The notes under the pieces are model-generated. The model worked only from the letters and a program-made list of their open reading frames with translations. It ran no database searches and was not told where the DNA came from. A program made the translations under genes and the position numbers. Shown in pieces: positions 1-11,160 of a stretch of 64,000 bases of DNA. The stretch spans positions 124,001 through 188,000 of the forward strand of contig JAJJXM010000033.1 of assembly GCA_024516155.1 (NCBI GenBank), written 5' to 3'. The DNA is from Pyronema omphalodes. Its lineage: Eukaryota > Ascomycota > Pezizomycetes > Pezizales > Pyronemataceae. Position 1 is the first letter of the stretch, and each line of letters starts with the position of its first letter.

Positions 1-219
1 GCTATCTTGGTTGCTTGGTGGCCGGTAAGGCCTACCTGAAGCTGTGTGATGCTACATAGCTGCAGCGTCTGGTCCGTTTCAGCAACGATGACTTCTCCCA
101 TCTCGAGACAAGAGGTGTTACGGCCATTTATGCGGTGAGTTTGACAAATATTCGACATTTTGCATAAATAAGCAAAAGGCGGATGATGGCATACATCAAC
201 GGTTGAATGGAGGTACACC

Positions 220-606
220 ATGCTTGTGCTGAACACAAATATACGTCACATAGAAAAACTACATAGAGCATTAAATATCAACACTAGTCGATATGTAGGT
301 CACGGCGCAAGGACCGCATTACAAGCCGCCGCCGAAGGTGGTCATTTTGATGTTTTAAATCGAACATTGGAAGCCAAGGCCGATGTTAATGCCCAGCCAT
401 GCAAAGAAGAAGGACGAACTGCATTACAAGCCGCTGCCAGAGGTGGTCATTTTGATGTTGTGAATCTACTGTTGGAAGCCAAGGCCGATGTTAACGCCCC
501 CCCCCCCCCCCCAGCACGCGTGGAAGGACAAACTGCATTACAAGCTGCGACTAACGGTGGTCATTTGGATGTTGTGAATCGGCTGTTAAAAGCCGGTGCT
601 ATATAA
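220..606 (+). CDS. Ankyrin-repeat protein fragment (3' end)
   Basis: An open frame of 128 codons holds three ankyrin repeats at residues about 27-64, 65-102 and 103-128. Each has the TALQAA...GGH.DV(V/L)N..L core followed by a KADVNA finger. The first two are nearly identical and the last ends after LLKAGAI, as a C-terminal capping repeat would. Linkers between repeats are longer than in the canonical 33-residue unit. Ankyrin repeats bind proteins; arrays of near-identical repeats are common at the C-terminus of fungal NLR-like proteins. The ATG at 220 may not be the true start: a possible acceptor (TATGTAG) ends at 291, so this could be the last exon of a gene beginning outside the window. 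A run of 16 C at 497-512 encodes the proline linker between repeats two and three. The ankyrin identity is clear; completeness and expression are not. Confidence 0.6.
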   Translation: MLVLNTNIRHIEKLHRALNINTSRYVGHGARTALQAAAEGGHFDVLNRTLEAKADVNAQPCKEEGRTALQAAARGGHFDVVNLLLEAKADVNAPPPPPARVEGQTALQAATNGGHLDVVNRLLKAGAI

Positions 607-3600
607 ATCTCCCCACAATCCATCTGGTCGACTCAATACTTAGTAGTCCAGTCTTGCGGCCGCTGTCGGTGCCAGTAGCCTTCTTTTGTCACTTTCATAT
701 ATAAATCACTGATATACAATCAACAGATATCTAGACTGTGCTTCACTATACCCATGTTCCAGTGCCACCACTTTATCTACTCTTTCTTTATTTTGAACTG
801 CCCTGAGAACCACAGAACTATAAAAATTACCTACACCTTGGTGCTTATTAAAGCAGAAGCTCCACATTTTTACCGTTGCCTGCATTCTCGTTCAGTATTT
901 TTGTCGAGTGGCCTGGATTAGACTGAATTGCTGAGACCACTTTCAACCGTAAATTCGAGTGGTTCACATCATATATATGGCTTAGTCCGCGCATAATTAG
1001 GAAATGGTCATGTAGATATAGTGCAGCTTTCACGTACACTCGGAACAAAGGAATGACAATAGCTAGTGAGAGGGGAGGGGGGGGGGGGGGGGGGGGCGGC
1101 GGTTATAAAGTCGATGCCATTGCCCGTTCAATTTATAAGGTGAATTATACTAGCATGTGTATCTTTTAAGATTAATTAAAAATAGTCAGCGTGACGCTGA
1201 CCCAACAGAAGTTGTGATTGAACCACATTCTGAAGTCTTGAAAGAAGCTCTCTAGAGCGATGAGCCCTAGTGCTTCGTAGATGATAAATATTCTAGTTGG
1301 GATGAATGTGGGAGTTGTGTGGGTGCACCGTTTAACCCTGAGTCGATATCTCCTGGCCCAGCGCCGAATATTGTCTTGATTAGATTTATCCGTGAGACCT
1401 GTTAGCGGCGATAACTTGTTTAAGTAAATTCAGTCAGATTTAATATACCAAACGGTGAAGTCCAGGAATATGGATAGAAACTTGGTAACGTTGGAGGCTT
1501 TGGATATCTTCTGGACTAACGAAATACACAATTTTGGTAACATGTGGTCTACCCATTCTACTCAGGTAATATCGTTTGTCAAGATTGGGCAAGGAAATGG
1601 CCTTCCATTGTCGAATTTTAAGATTCCTTAATCAATTTCAAACATTTGAAGAGATTTACGAGTACTGAAAGAGCGATTGTTACCGTACAGAGATTAGAGT
1701 ATTATTAATCAGAATTTTGCAGGACGTTTTTAGGCTCCGAGAATTGTGAAAGGATGAAGCCTATGGTTTGAGAAAGAGGGTTTCCACTAACGCAATAGCT
1801 CTGTCGTAGTGGATATGAGTCACGGTGAATGATGACAGGAGTGTATTCCGGTTGTCAAGAATGCTCAGACTGGTTTGTGCGGCGGTGACGAAAAATACCA
1901 GGCTCGAGGATCATGGACTACTGTGCCAGATATCCCATGCTCCGAATTTCACCAGTATCCTTGAACAAGCCTTACCTATAACCGTCAGGCTTGCAGAAAA
2001 ATGGTTAAAGGCTAGAGAGGTATTTTACGGTAAATGATGCGTGATCCGTTAACCTTCCTACATTACAGGAAATGATACTCTTTAAAGCAATGGTATTTAT
2101 GCCGCAAAATCCCAGTATCCGAGTAAAAATCTTCTATTTAAACCCCTCCTCCCCCCGCCACCACCAGTCTCCTTTTCAACCTTTTCCACCGCCTACTACT
2201 CCACAAGTTCAACCTCTCGAAGTAGGTAGCAAGCCTAACAACATATTCACAGCATAACTATCTATCCTTTCAGCAGGGCTTTTCTTGACAAATTCATTGG
2301 GGAGGTTCGGAGGGCGATGCAGTATGATTCTGACTACCTCCTTATCTTCCAATGAGCTTTTTGGGGAAATCACTGCTGATAGACTGGATAGATGTGCTGA
2401 GAATATGTTTTATGGTTTGCTATTTGCTTGGGTAGCTTGTAGAACTTACTGTGGAGTGGGTGGGAAAAAACCGTTGTTACGCAGCTTCGACCACCGCTCT
2501 GCCTATTGCATTATTTGCTGAAATAGACCATGGAAACTGGGGAGCCAAATACTGTAAAATATTATCACACGTAGCTCTAGATACATAGACAGAAAAATTC
2601 CAATCTGCAATGACAGACTCGCAAGAGGCACTTTAGGATGCTTCCACTGAACATAAATAGAGCGGGCGCAATTAATTCTCATCACGGATTGGGCCCTTCG
2701 TGCAAGAATCCCATATTATAACTAGAATACTTGCATTGCTTCAATAAATATATTCATTCAAAACTAAAAAAAAAATAAAAAAAATACGCATCATTCTCTA
2801 CACGCCCCATGCAGACACCATTTTGTCCCGAAAGCTATCATCCGGAGACCCTGAGGAACGTATTATATGTAAACAATATCCCCATCACGCCCCCTCGCCA
2901 CCCTCAATCGCCCATTCTCCCGCCGCCAGGTTCCCCTTCTCATAACAGACTCAAGATTGAGTCCTAAGATTACCAGGCGTCAAGATTGAATAACACGAAG
3001 ATAACTTGAATCCTTTGACCCCACAACTACCGTACTGGGATAGGGCATAGCAGGTGGATCACACATGCCCCGAGTCATGCAATGGCAATCTGAGGGTTGG
3101 TTATGAACATTCCGATGATACGAGAGCCGGAATAAGTATTACATTTGTGATTTATTTTGTCTAGACACTACTTCTCCCCACTCAATACATTCCCTTTCAC
3201 GTTATATCACGGCCGCCATTTCACCACCAGCAAATCGCTGTTTCAGCCCCCAGAACTGTAGATTCTTCCTCCCTACGGCATTTTTTCCGTTGATTCTTGC
3301 AACCAGCTCCTTTATGTCATTTTTCTATGCCGTTTCTGTAGACGTCTATCAGGCGTCAAGGGCTCTGCTAGGTTCTTTTGTTATGAATAGTTGCTGTGAA
3401 ACATGGTGTATCTGGACGCAGGAGGACAGATGATGAAGATGTAGTAGTCGACTTTGTTTCTTGAGATTTCTTGATAGTCTTCACGAAGCCTCTTTGGTTG
3501 ACGTGGGTCACCATAAATCGGAGCTTTTGTCAGGAGGAGTAGGAGGGGGACTTGGTCGAAGCCAGAGGGAATAGTCACTCGCCGATGGGAGGTTGGAGTC

Positions 3601-3815
3601 TTGTTTTAACTTTTATTGGTTTCAGTGTTAGAATTTTCTGGGAATTAAGGGTTTGGTTATTTCTTGATTATGTTCATTTTTCGCTAGTTCAGACATGAGG
3701 TAGTGTATACACTTTGCATCCCGTAAACTACACTAATGACCATGGTGGCATCGGCACTCATAATGTTTCTTATTCTCGTCTGTGTCATAATTTATTCTAT
3801 TATTATAATCTTCTT
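607..3815. other. Gene-poor spacer
   Basis: I see no supported gene in this 3.2-kb stretch. Open frames are short (under 80 codons), unrelated to any family I know, and not joined by convincing splice sites. A 20-nt G run lies at 1077-1096 and an A-rich tract at about 2766-2787. The last 200 bp lie downstream of the minus-strand splicing-factor gene and probably include its 3' UTR. Confidence 0.5.
1077..1096. repeat. G homopolymer, 20 nt
   Basis: An uninterrupted G run preceded by GAGGGGA, in non-coding DNA. Length may be uncertain for sequencing reasons. Confidence 0.8.
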
Positions 3816-5029
3816 CTACTCTTCATCCGAGCTACTGTAGTCTAAATCCAATCCTAAGGACAGTGTCTGCGGCACTGCTTTCGTTTCCGGTATTGTATCT
3901 TCTTTCGCTGCGATCTTTACTTCCACACTTTGCTTGTCATCGCCATCGCCGGCCTCTTGGTTTTCAGGGCTAATTTCTCTCGCCTTTCGCTTCTGAAGCT
4001 TGAAGCAAAAATCCGTTCGCTGTCGCTCTTGTTGACCTAAAAACGGATCAATTGCCAGCCTTGTATTCCTCAGTAGCTCTTTCTGTAGATTTTGTTTTGT
4101 TTTCTCCATCGCCAGCTCGCGCTTGAGCTTCCCCTTGTTTTGGCTGGATGGTGGTGGTTGATTTGTGTCTGACTTTGAACTAAACAACGGTTTTGCCTGT
4201 GCGTCTAATATCTTCTGGTTGTAGTCCGGTCCGAACTCTACCATCTTCGCACGTATGACATCTTCCGGTGCCTCATCCAGTAACTCAATATGCAATCCAG
4301 CACGATCTCGTATTGCCTCGGTCGTTGCGGCTTTTTGTTCTAGAACCTTTCGCTCCGCCTAAGACGCACATAATAAGTTAACATGGAAGAGCACGTCCAG
4401 AGAATACCAGCTTACTCTGAAGACTTTCCGCATCTTCCTCGAATGCTCCCATGGATCCGCCCATTGTCTCTCACTCAGCCCCTGGAGCTCCATGATCCTC
4501 GCTGCTCCTTGCTTTGTCTCCGTCTTATCCTTCACGTCTTTCTCTTTCTTCGCAAATGGATCGTCTGGAATAGCAGGTGCGTTCGGATCGTAGACTTTTA
4601 TCAAATTCGGCTCTTTGTCTTTCTCTGCCTCTTTCTGTTTGGCACCTTCGGTGACCACATAAGCGGTATTCTTTGGATCGGTCCGAATTTCTATCCATCC
4701 TGCGCATACAGTATGTCGCATGCGGAATGCAAAGATTGGTGTGCTAAAGTAATTCCCGACTTTATTTTTCTCGGCATTAAATCTCACACCCTGAGCGATA
4801 TGGCCTTCGCAGTGATTGCAGAAGACCCCGAAAGGCATCTCGAAGCGAACGGTTTGTTTCGTTCCATGGAACCCGGCGGGCTTCTTCTTGTGGAGCTGAT
4901 TGCCAGAGTATACTCCCTCATGCTCGGGCGGGACATAACGTCTACATCGGTAGAAGTGCGGTGCGTTGTGGTTAGTTTGTGGCGAATGAGACGTGGAGAA
5001 GTTCCTCACCCCATGTTGAAGCCCTGCAT
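3816..5029 (-). CDS. Splicing factor Saf4/CCDC130 (Yju2/Cwf16 family)
   Basis: Three exons: 5029-5010, 4941-4416 and 4358-3816, giving 362 residues. The start is fixed by the family N-terminus MQGFNMGRYVPPEHEG, which appears only when the 68-bp intron 5009-4942 is removed; CCAAAATG is a good start context. The conserved core follows, with TVRFEMPFGVFCNHCEGHI and VGNYFSTPIFAF, then a second metal-binding pair HTVC in place of CxxC. I recall the His as usual in fungal members. TDPKNTAYVV closes the core. The C-terminal third is charged, predicted coiled and disordered, and ends in an acidic SSDEE tail. The family works in the spliceosome; the Saf4/CCDC130 branch is distinguished from Yju2 by its N-terminus. 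Intron 2 (4415-4359) uses GTAAGC. A 220-codon frame on the opposite strand is only its antisense shadow. Confidence 0.92.
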
Positions 5030-7285
5030 TTTGGCAGCGAGGTGAGAGTGGTTTTAGAAAGCTGAGTGTTGAAAGCTAGATAAAGTGATTCCGTTGAAAG
5101 GTTGAAGTATCGAGAGTAGGTGCAGTGCGAACAAAGAAGGAGTGGAGGTGGAGTGTCGTAAGGTGTCGTGGAGTTAGAAGTTGCGACGCCATCGCGACTT
5201 CGCCTCCAAGGGATCGACGCTCTGTTAGCGGCGTGCTCACCGAGATCTCATGCGCACAACGTCCGTGCCACACAACCACGCACTCCTCCACCTCCCTCTT
5301 TTCACTGTTTTCTTGAATGAAAGCCACAGCAAGGACTTTTACTACGAACTGTGAGTGTTCATGAAGGTATGCCTCAGCCGTTGTAGATATTGCACAGCTG
5401 TCGAAGATTAACTGTGAAGCAGAACTCTAAGCTTCTTTCTTGGTTGCCCCGCCCCAATGCTGCATCCGCCTGAATACAAATCTCGAGGGTTGGATATGCT
5501 CTGTATTACCCATAAATTTTCAGAATGAATGCTTTTCTAATGTGGTAAAGGTACCTGTTTCCTACACTATTTGTGAAGCTCTGGCTAGGAGATTAAACAC
5601 CGGAATCCTGTCAGATCACCGCTTAAGGCATCAGGCGATTACAACCTACAGTACTCTACCGATTGAGTAGACCCGGTAACTCGATTTTTTTCGACTTATC
5701 TTGGGCCAAAAGATATTACAGATCACAATTGACCGGGCATGAGCTTGCTACCGGAGCTGACTGATCCATCGGCAAATGTTTAATTCAAAACTACCATTTT
5801 ATGCGCTTTATTACGCAATGACTGCTTACGCGCTTAGCGGATAAAATCTACCAATACTTCCTCCCAGTGGTTTCTTAGTACTTACATACGTACACGGTCG
5901 CCTAATTTGGTGAAAGGATTGGCGGGAATAATAATACGGTTTCTTTTGCACTTCCCATCTATCATTTGCCTGAAACATCCCTTTGAGTTTGTTCTGATTC
6001 AAGCAGGTCTTAGTCAACGGTTTTAGCCTTTGTTACTCCTCAGCCCTATGAAATGATCATACAATCGTTTAAGCTCCATCCTTTAACGATTCTGGGCCGA
6101 CTGGCATGAATAGACTTGTGGAATCTACATGCCGGTTGTTTGGAAGAGCCACAAAGCTGATAACACGTTTGTCAGATACTTATTGGATGTGATAAATATA
6201 GTCAAGCGAGGGAGATGATTCGAGGAAGCTTCTTTATGTCTTCCAATAGTTATGGTACCAAGGTCTTGGGAAGTACTTTGCGTAAATATTCTTGCAAGGG
6301 AATCCTGGCAAACTGGGAGGTAATTCCATGTACATCAAGTATTCCAATAATGTTCAGAAGCTTAAATAAGAATATCAGACGGGTGCATACCAGTAAGTAA
6401 TTTTGTCGAAATAGATCAGATGAACAGCAAAAGCTGATCTCTAAATGCGTCCAGCATACAGTTTACCGATGCAAAACTTCTGGGTACAACATCAATTTAG
6501 TAGTGATTGAGACGTGGCAAGATCCGGAAGCAGAATATCACGATACTTTATTAGAACCCCGCAACTTGCCGAAACCTGGCCATCATGCAGTTATATTAAC
6601 TTTGCACGTTACAATAATAGCCAGTTTGTATCTACCCCAATCTTATTGCAAAGACTTTCTGTGCTTTACCGAAATGATGTTTGGTGTAGGACGAATGCGG
6701 AGAAAATGTAGAGAGCCAAAATATCACCAGCCGAGCTTTGTTCAGCGCACAAAGGCACGAACTAAGAAATTGTCACGTTTTGGCAAACGTTGGACCGATT
6801 CGCAAAGAAATATTTTAAAATTTTTCTGGGGCCAGGAGATAAAGGAAAGTTGAAACTATAAGGTTTACGTCGTAGTTGATATAGAGATTTCTCAACCGCC
6901 GACGCCGGTATTTCAACTCCCGAACCCCGGAAGACGGGCTCTAGCGAACAAACCCCACCACGACCAGCCTGCGCGGCGTCATCTATTGCACAAAAAGAAC
7001 TTAATTTTCCTACAACTGCGTTAAATTTTTCAACCGTTGATCCATAAGTACACTTTCACATACTACCGGAGAATCTGCGCCACAAAAATAGCCGATGACA
7101 TCCATGTTGCATCCCTCGGCAGTCCGGTGTATAATCGCATCTATTTTTAGGATCCTACGGCCCCCCGCAGAAACCTATACATCACTATTATTATCACCAA
7201 TGTATATAGACATTATCACGTTCTCACATTTTTAACGAATTGTAACTTCTGCACTCGCAACGGTTGGGCGAAGACCGAATGTGCC
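5030..7285. other. Spacer with promoters of two divergent genes
   Basis: The first few hundred bases should carry the promoter of the minus-strand splicing factor and the last few hundred that of the plus-strand membrane-protein gene. In between I find only small unrelated open frames. The longest, 6503-6853 (116 codons), is basic at its end and resembles nothing I know, so I do not call it a gene. Confidence 0.4.
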
Positions 7286-8449
7286 ATGCGTCGTCACCTA
7301 TTGTTTTACGCCATTGTCGCAATATCAGCCATGGCCCAGGATACAGCTGAGAAGGATGGGAGTACTCAAACACCCCAGCTACAGATCATTCCAGAGTGTG
7401 CAAGGAGCTGTATTTCCCGATGGATTCCGGATTTTCTCACGAACCCGGATAAGACATGCAGTGACTTGGAGGGATCAGGGAATCCTTATTTTACGGAAAC
7501 TAGTCAGGACATTGCCCGTCAAGAAATTCTAAATTGTATTATCGAAAGCAATTCGAAGGTGCAGGCATATACAGATACTGCGGCAAACGTAGGATCCCTT
7601 CGCCAGCCTTCTTTGTCGACGTTTTCAACGTTAACCTCTTCCGAACCTCCCTCTCCAACGTCTTCAATTATTACAACGACTCTACCTACAGATCTTTCCC
7701 CATCACCAGGGAAACAGAAGCAAGTCGAATCGTCACCAATCAGCATGCCTCCTCCGTCAGATCCACAAGCCGACACTGCTGCTATACCAACTGCCACACC
7801 GGCATCGTCAGCTACAAAGAATAATCTCTCACCAGGCGTAATCGCTGGTATCGCCGTTGGAGGCTTCATTCTCCTCCTCCTAATCTTCGCCCTAATATTT
7901 TTCTGGCGTCGCAAAAAGCAGCATCACATTCCAGAGTACGATTCCTTAGAATCCGGTAATCGGCCCGCCGTCTGGATCACACCTCCCGTCCAAAATTTCT
8001 CTCGCGTCCACTGCCGAACCGCCAGCGAGAGTTCGTGTCCCATTTCACCGGTGTCACCACTCAAGTCACATAACGGACAAGAATCTACAACGACATGGAG
8101 TCCTGGAAGTCCTGTTTCTCCAGTCTTTTCACCAGTTGGTGGACAACATAAACGTAATATCAGCGTGGAGTCGGTTACGAGTATTACAAGTTTGAACGAT
8201 CTAGAGGAAGAACCGGAATTCGAGGAGGTGGCTATCAACACAGTATCAAGTAAAGCTACGATGAGGTCATCTATTGCGAGAGCGGATTCGGTAGCTTGGA
8301 GGAAGGAGGTGGAGAGTGCTAAAGAAAGAGCGGCCAGAAGGGTGAGCCAGATGAGTAATCCGAATATGTCTGAAAATGGCGGAAGTCAGAGTAGCAGGAA
8401 TTCGAGGGGGTCAGGGAAATTGAGTTTCGGGAAATGGAGTAGGAAATAA
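7286..8449 (+). CDS. Single-pass mucin-like cell-surface protein
   Basis: An intronless frame of 387 codons. Residues 1-17 form a signal peptide. A small extracellular module follows, with cysteines at 38, 42, 58 and 84: fewer than the eight of a CFEM domain, so it is only CFEM-like in position. Residues about 100-180 are Ser/Thr/Pro-rich and probably O-glycosylated. Residues 184-207 are a strongly hydrophobic transmembrane helix followed by WRRKKQ, giving an extracellular N-terminus. The cytosolic tail of about 175 residues is Ser/Pro-rich, with many SPV and SP sites that could be phosphorylated. This layout is that of fungal wall-stress sensors (Wsc/Mid2-like), but no WSC domain is present. 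An out-of-frame ATG at 7279 overlaps the start and opens a 23-codon frame, which may dampen translation. The exact function is unknown. Confidence 0.8.
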   Translation: MRRHLLFYAIVAISAMAQDTAEKDGSTQTPQLQIIPECARSCISRWIPDFLTNPDKTCSDLEGSGNPYFTETSQDIARQEILNCIIESNSKVQAYTDTAANVGSLRQPSLSTFSTLTSSEPPSPTSSIITTTLPTDLSPSPGKQKQVESSPISMPPPSDPQADTAAIPTATPASSATKNNLSPGVIAGIAVGGFILLLLIFALIFFWRRKKQHHIPEYDSLESGNRPAVWITPPVQNFSRVHCRTASESSCPISPVSPLKSHNGQESTTTWSPGSPVSPVFSPVGGQHKRNISVESVTSITSLNDLEEEPEFEEVAINTVSSKATMRSSIARADSVAWRKEVESAKERAARRVSQMSNPNMSENGGSQSSRNSRGSGKLSFGKWSRK

Positions 8450-9199
8450 TCGTGGCAGTTTGTGGTGTATGGAAATTCTTTAACGCGGGCAGACCGTTAC
8501 GGCTTTAAATTTGCAAGCTGTAAGAGCTTCAGCAAGTTTTGCAGGTATGCACGGAGTAAGGATGTTTGCAGACAGGATATGGATGGATTGATTGCAGTTG
8601 TACATATGTATGTCGTATCACGATGCATGAGTAATAGTTCAGTGACCGGTAAGGCGTTGGAATGTTCAGTTATTCTACCCTAAGCCCTACAATTACGTGC
8701 CGTTGATATTCGAAATTGGTCCGAGCTTGATCGACTGTGATTGCCGTCCGGCGGGAGATCAAAAAGCAAGGAGGGACTCAATTCTTGTGTTGGAAGGCTT
8801 GAAATAGTGAGAATAAACAAAAAAAGTTTCACAATAGAATTGCCTTTACATTTTGTCAATCCCGCATCCCCAGCCACCCCCGCCTTCCGTGATGATTCCA
8901 AAAAGCTTCCATCACGTGATATGATTGAGGCCAGCTGTTTCGAATCTAGGGTAGCTGTGGCGGCTTGGCGACCCTTGTCTGAGATGCTCCCAGCCAAAAT
9001 CGAGATCGAGCATTAAGTTCCGACGACTCTATCCGCCATCGTGCTTGCTTACTCTAACCTGCAACTCACAAGGGCACAGATACATCGAGGCATCTCTACT
9101 CCCTTCCGCAACAGATCAACAGCGCTTCTTCCGCTTCACTACACGCCGCAACGACCCCCTTTCTCCAACCACCAGCTTGCGTAACCGCCTACCATCGCA
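8450..9199. other. Spacer with Glo3 promoter and leader
   Basis: This 750-bp stretch holds the 3' flank of the membrane-protein gene and the promoter and leader of the ArfGAP. Bases 9040-9190 are C/T/A-rich, as in a fungal 5' leader. No gene is supported. Confidence 0.5.
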
Positions 9200-10747
9200 A
9201 TGAGTTTAGCCTCCAAGACCGAGTCGCAGAAACTCTTTGAGAAGCTTAAGTCTCAAAGAGCGAACAAGGTCAGTTCTGGTCCATAGCGGAATGTACCTGC
9301 ATAGCACGTACTGCTACATTTTGTTCATGTTCCTTGCTTCATGAGAAACGGGGGAGCTCACTGCTACGTAATAGGTCTGCTTCGACTGTAACTCTAAGAA
9401 CCCTACCTGGGCTTCCGTGCCTTTCGGAATCTACCTATGCTTGGACTGCAGTGCTCACCATCGTAACCTTGGAGTCCACATCTCTTTCGTCCGCTCTACC
9501 GTTCTTGACCGTGTGTAAATCTGAGTTCAGTAATAAGAAGGTGTTGCTAACGTAGGCCCAGAATGGCAATGGGAACAGCTCCGTATCATGAAGGTCGGCG
9601 GTAACGAATCAGCAACCAAGTTCTTCCAGTCTCACGGAGGAGCCGCAGCTTTGGCTTCCAAGGACCCAAAGGTCAAGTACGGATCCAACGCTGCCACCAA
9701 GTACAAGGACGAGCTTAAGCGCAGAGCTGCTGAGGATGCCAAAGTGTAATAACAGAAAATACCCCCGCAACCGACGGAACTATACTGACAACTCTCTACA
9801 GACACCCCGAGGAAGTTGTTGTTGATTCCGTCGAGGGTGAGGCCGACACTGCTGCCTCCACTCCCAAGACCGACGAGGACGACTTTTTTGCATCCTGGGA
9901 CAAGCCCGCCATCAAGCGCCCCACACCCCCGCCCTCCCGTACCGCCACTCCCCCCGTGATTGGCCGTGTTCCCTCTCCTCTCACTCCTAATGGATCCACT
10001 CCCGCAACCCCCGCCGCAACTACCACCACCACTACCACCTCATCCCGCATTATCACCTCCAAGAAGACCCTCACATCCACCACCAGCAAGCGATTGGGAG
10101 GTACCAAGACCAAAGATATCTTGAAGGCAAAGCCCGCTGCGGCCAAGATTGTCGATTTCGACGAGTTGGAGCGTGAGGCAAAGCTCGGATACGTTGAGCC
10201 CGCTGAGGAGAAGGAGGATATCCCCGCATTCTCTTCCAGCACCGCTGCTGCTGAAAAGAAGAATGATAGCTATGGAAGCAGCAGCTACGGAAGCAAGAGC
10301 TCTGCTCCCGCCACTCCTAAGATTCAGGCCCCTCGTCTCGGGTTCGGACAGATTTCTAACACCCCTGTTGACCCTGCTGGTGAGTCCCTTGCTTTAATTA
10401 CCCTCTCCGTGTCACCGTAGCTAATCAAAATTATAGTTGTGGCCGAGAAGAAATATGCCCCCAAGTCCATGTCCTCGGAAGACTTTGAGCGCAAGTCCGA
10501 AGATCCTGCAGTAAAAGCACAGCGTGAGGCAAGACTCGCACAGTTCAGTGGCATGTCCGGATTCTCCAGCGATGACTACAACGGTGGAGGGCCTGGAGCC
10601 GGATCTAGCAGCAGCGGGGGCTATGGTGCAAATGATTACGGTGTAAATGCAGACAAGATTGCACAGACGGTTGATGAGGTTGTGGATATGACAAGACAGG
10701 TTGCATTGGGTGCGGCAAGGACACTTAAGCACTATGGTCTTTACTAA
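9200..10747 (+). CDS. GLO3: ADP-ribosylation factor GTPase-activating protein, Glo3/ARFGAP2-3 type
   Basis: Five exons: 9200-9268, 9375-9510, 9562-9745, 9802-10379 and 10437-10747, coding for 425 residues. The ArfGAP domain is at the N-terminus, with a C-x2-C-x16-C-x2-C zinc finger (CFDC...CLDC) and the catalytic arginine in [14 protein letters not shown], then [21 protein letters not shown]. The middle is low-complexity (Thr/Ala/Pro). The C-terminal part contains the [15 protein letters not shown] and Ser/Gly-rich segments seen in Glo3. The family stimulates GTP hydrolysis by Arf1 on COPI vesicles for Golgi-to-ER transport. The start context is CGCAATG. Intron 2 can end at 9555 or 9561. The second restores the family sequence STVLDQWQWEQ, whereas the first would give LDRPEWQWEQ, two residues longer and in frame. 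Intron 4 uses GTGAGT. Confidence 0.93.
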
Positions 10748-11160
10748 GCTTGCTACATAAGTTGACTAAAAACGGAGGGAGGTGTTTAGTGTTTGGGGAT
10801 TGCCTGGTGTTTCTGGAATTGCTGTCGTTGGGAAGGGGGGAGGCCTCAGGGAATTGGTTAACTTTCTTATCATCTAACGTCTTTTGGTATTTGCCTTCGT
10901 CGTATGCTTTTTCTTCGCTTCTTTTCTCTTTCTTTCTTCCTTACCCTTTCCCTGTTTAGCGCAGTTGTTTTCATATTTGTTATTGAGCAAATAGTTCTCG
11001 GCAAATGGTATTTAGATATTTACTAGTTTATGTTTGGTCGTAAAAATCATTCTGAAATCATGAATTCTAAATTCCCCCCTCCATCCTTGTATGTACACAA
11101 AGTGCCAAAGCTGGGGGACGCGGCGGATATGTAATCAACATAGAACATGCCAGCTCCTCC
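10748..11160. other. Glo3 3' flank and Rad51-paralogue promoter
   Basis: Bases 10890-10970 are a pyrimidine-rich tract of TTCTTTC type, probably the 3' UTR of the ArfGAP or promoter of the next gene. Nothing else is recognisable. Confidence 0.4.

Noticed and set aside
4383..5045. 220-codon plus-strand frame
   Set aside because: It lies wholly antisense to the spliced Saf4/CCDC130 gene, whose conserved motifs settle the strand.
7286..7540. CFEM domain in the mucin-like membrane protein
   Set aside because: Only four cysteines are present instead of eight, and the spacing does not fit.
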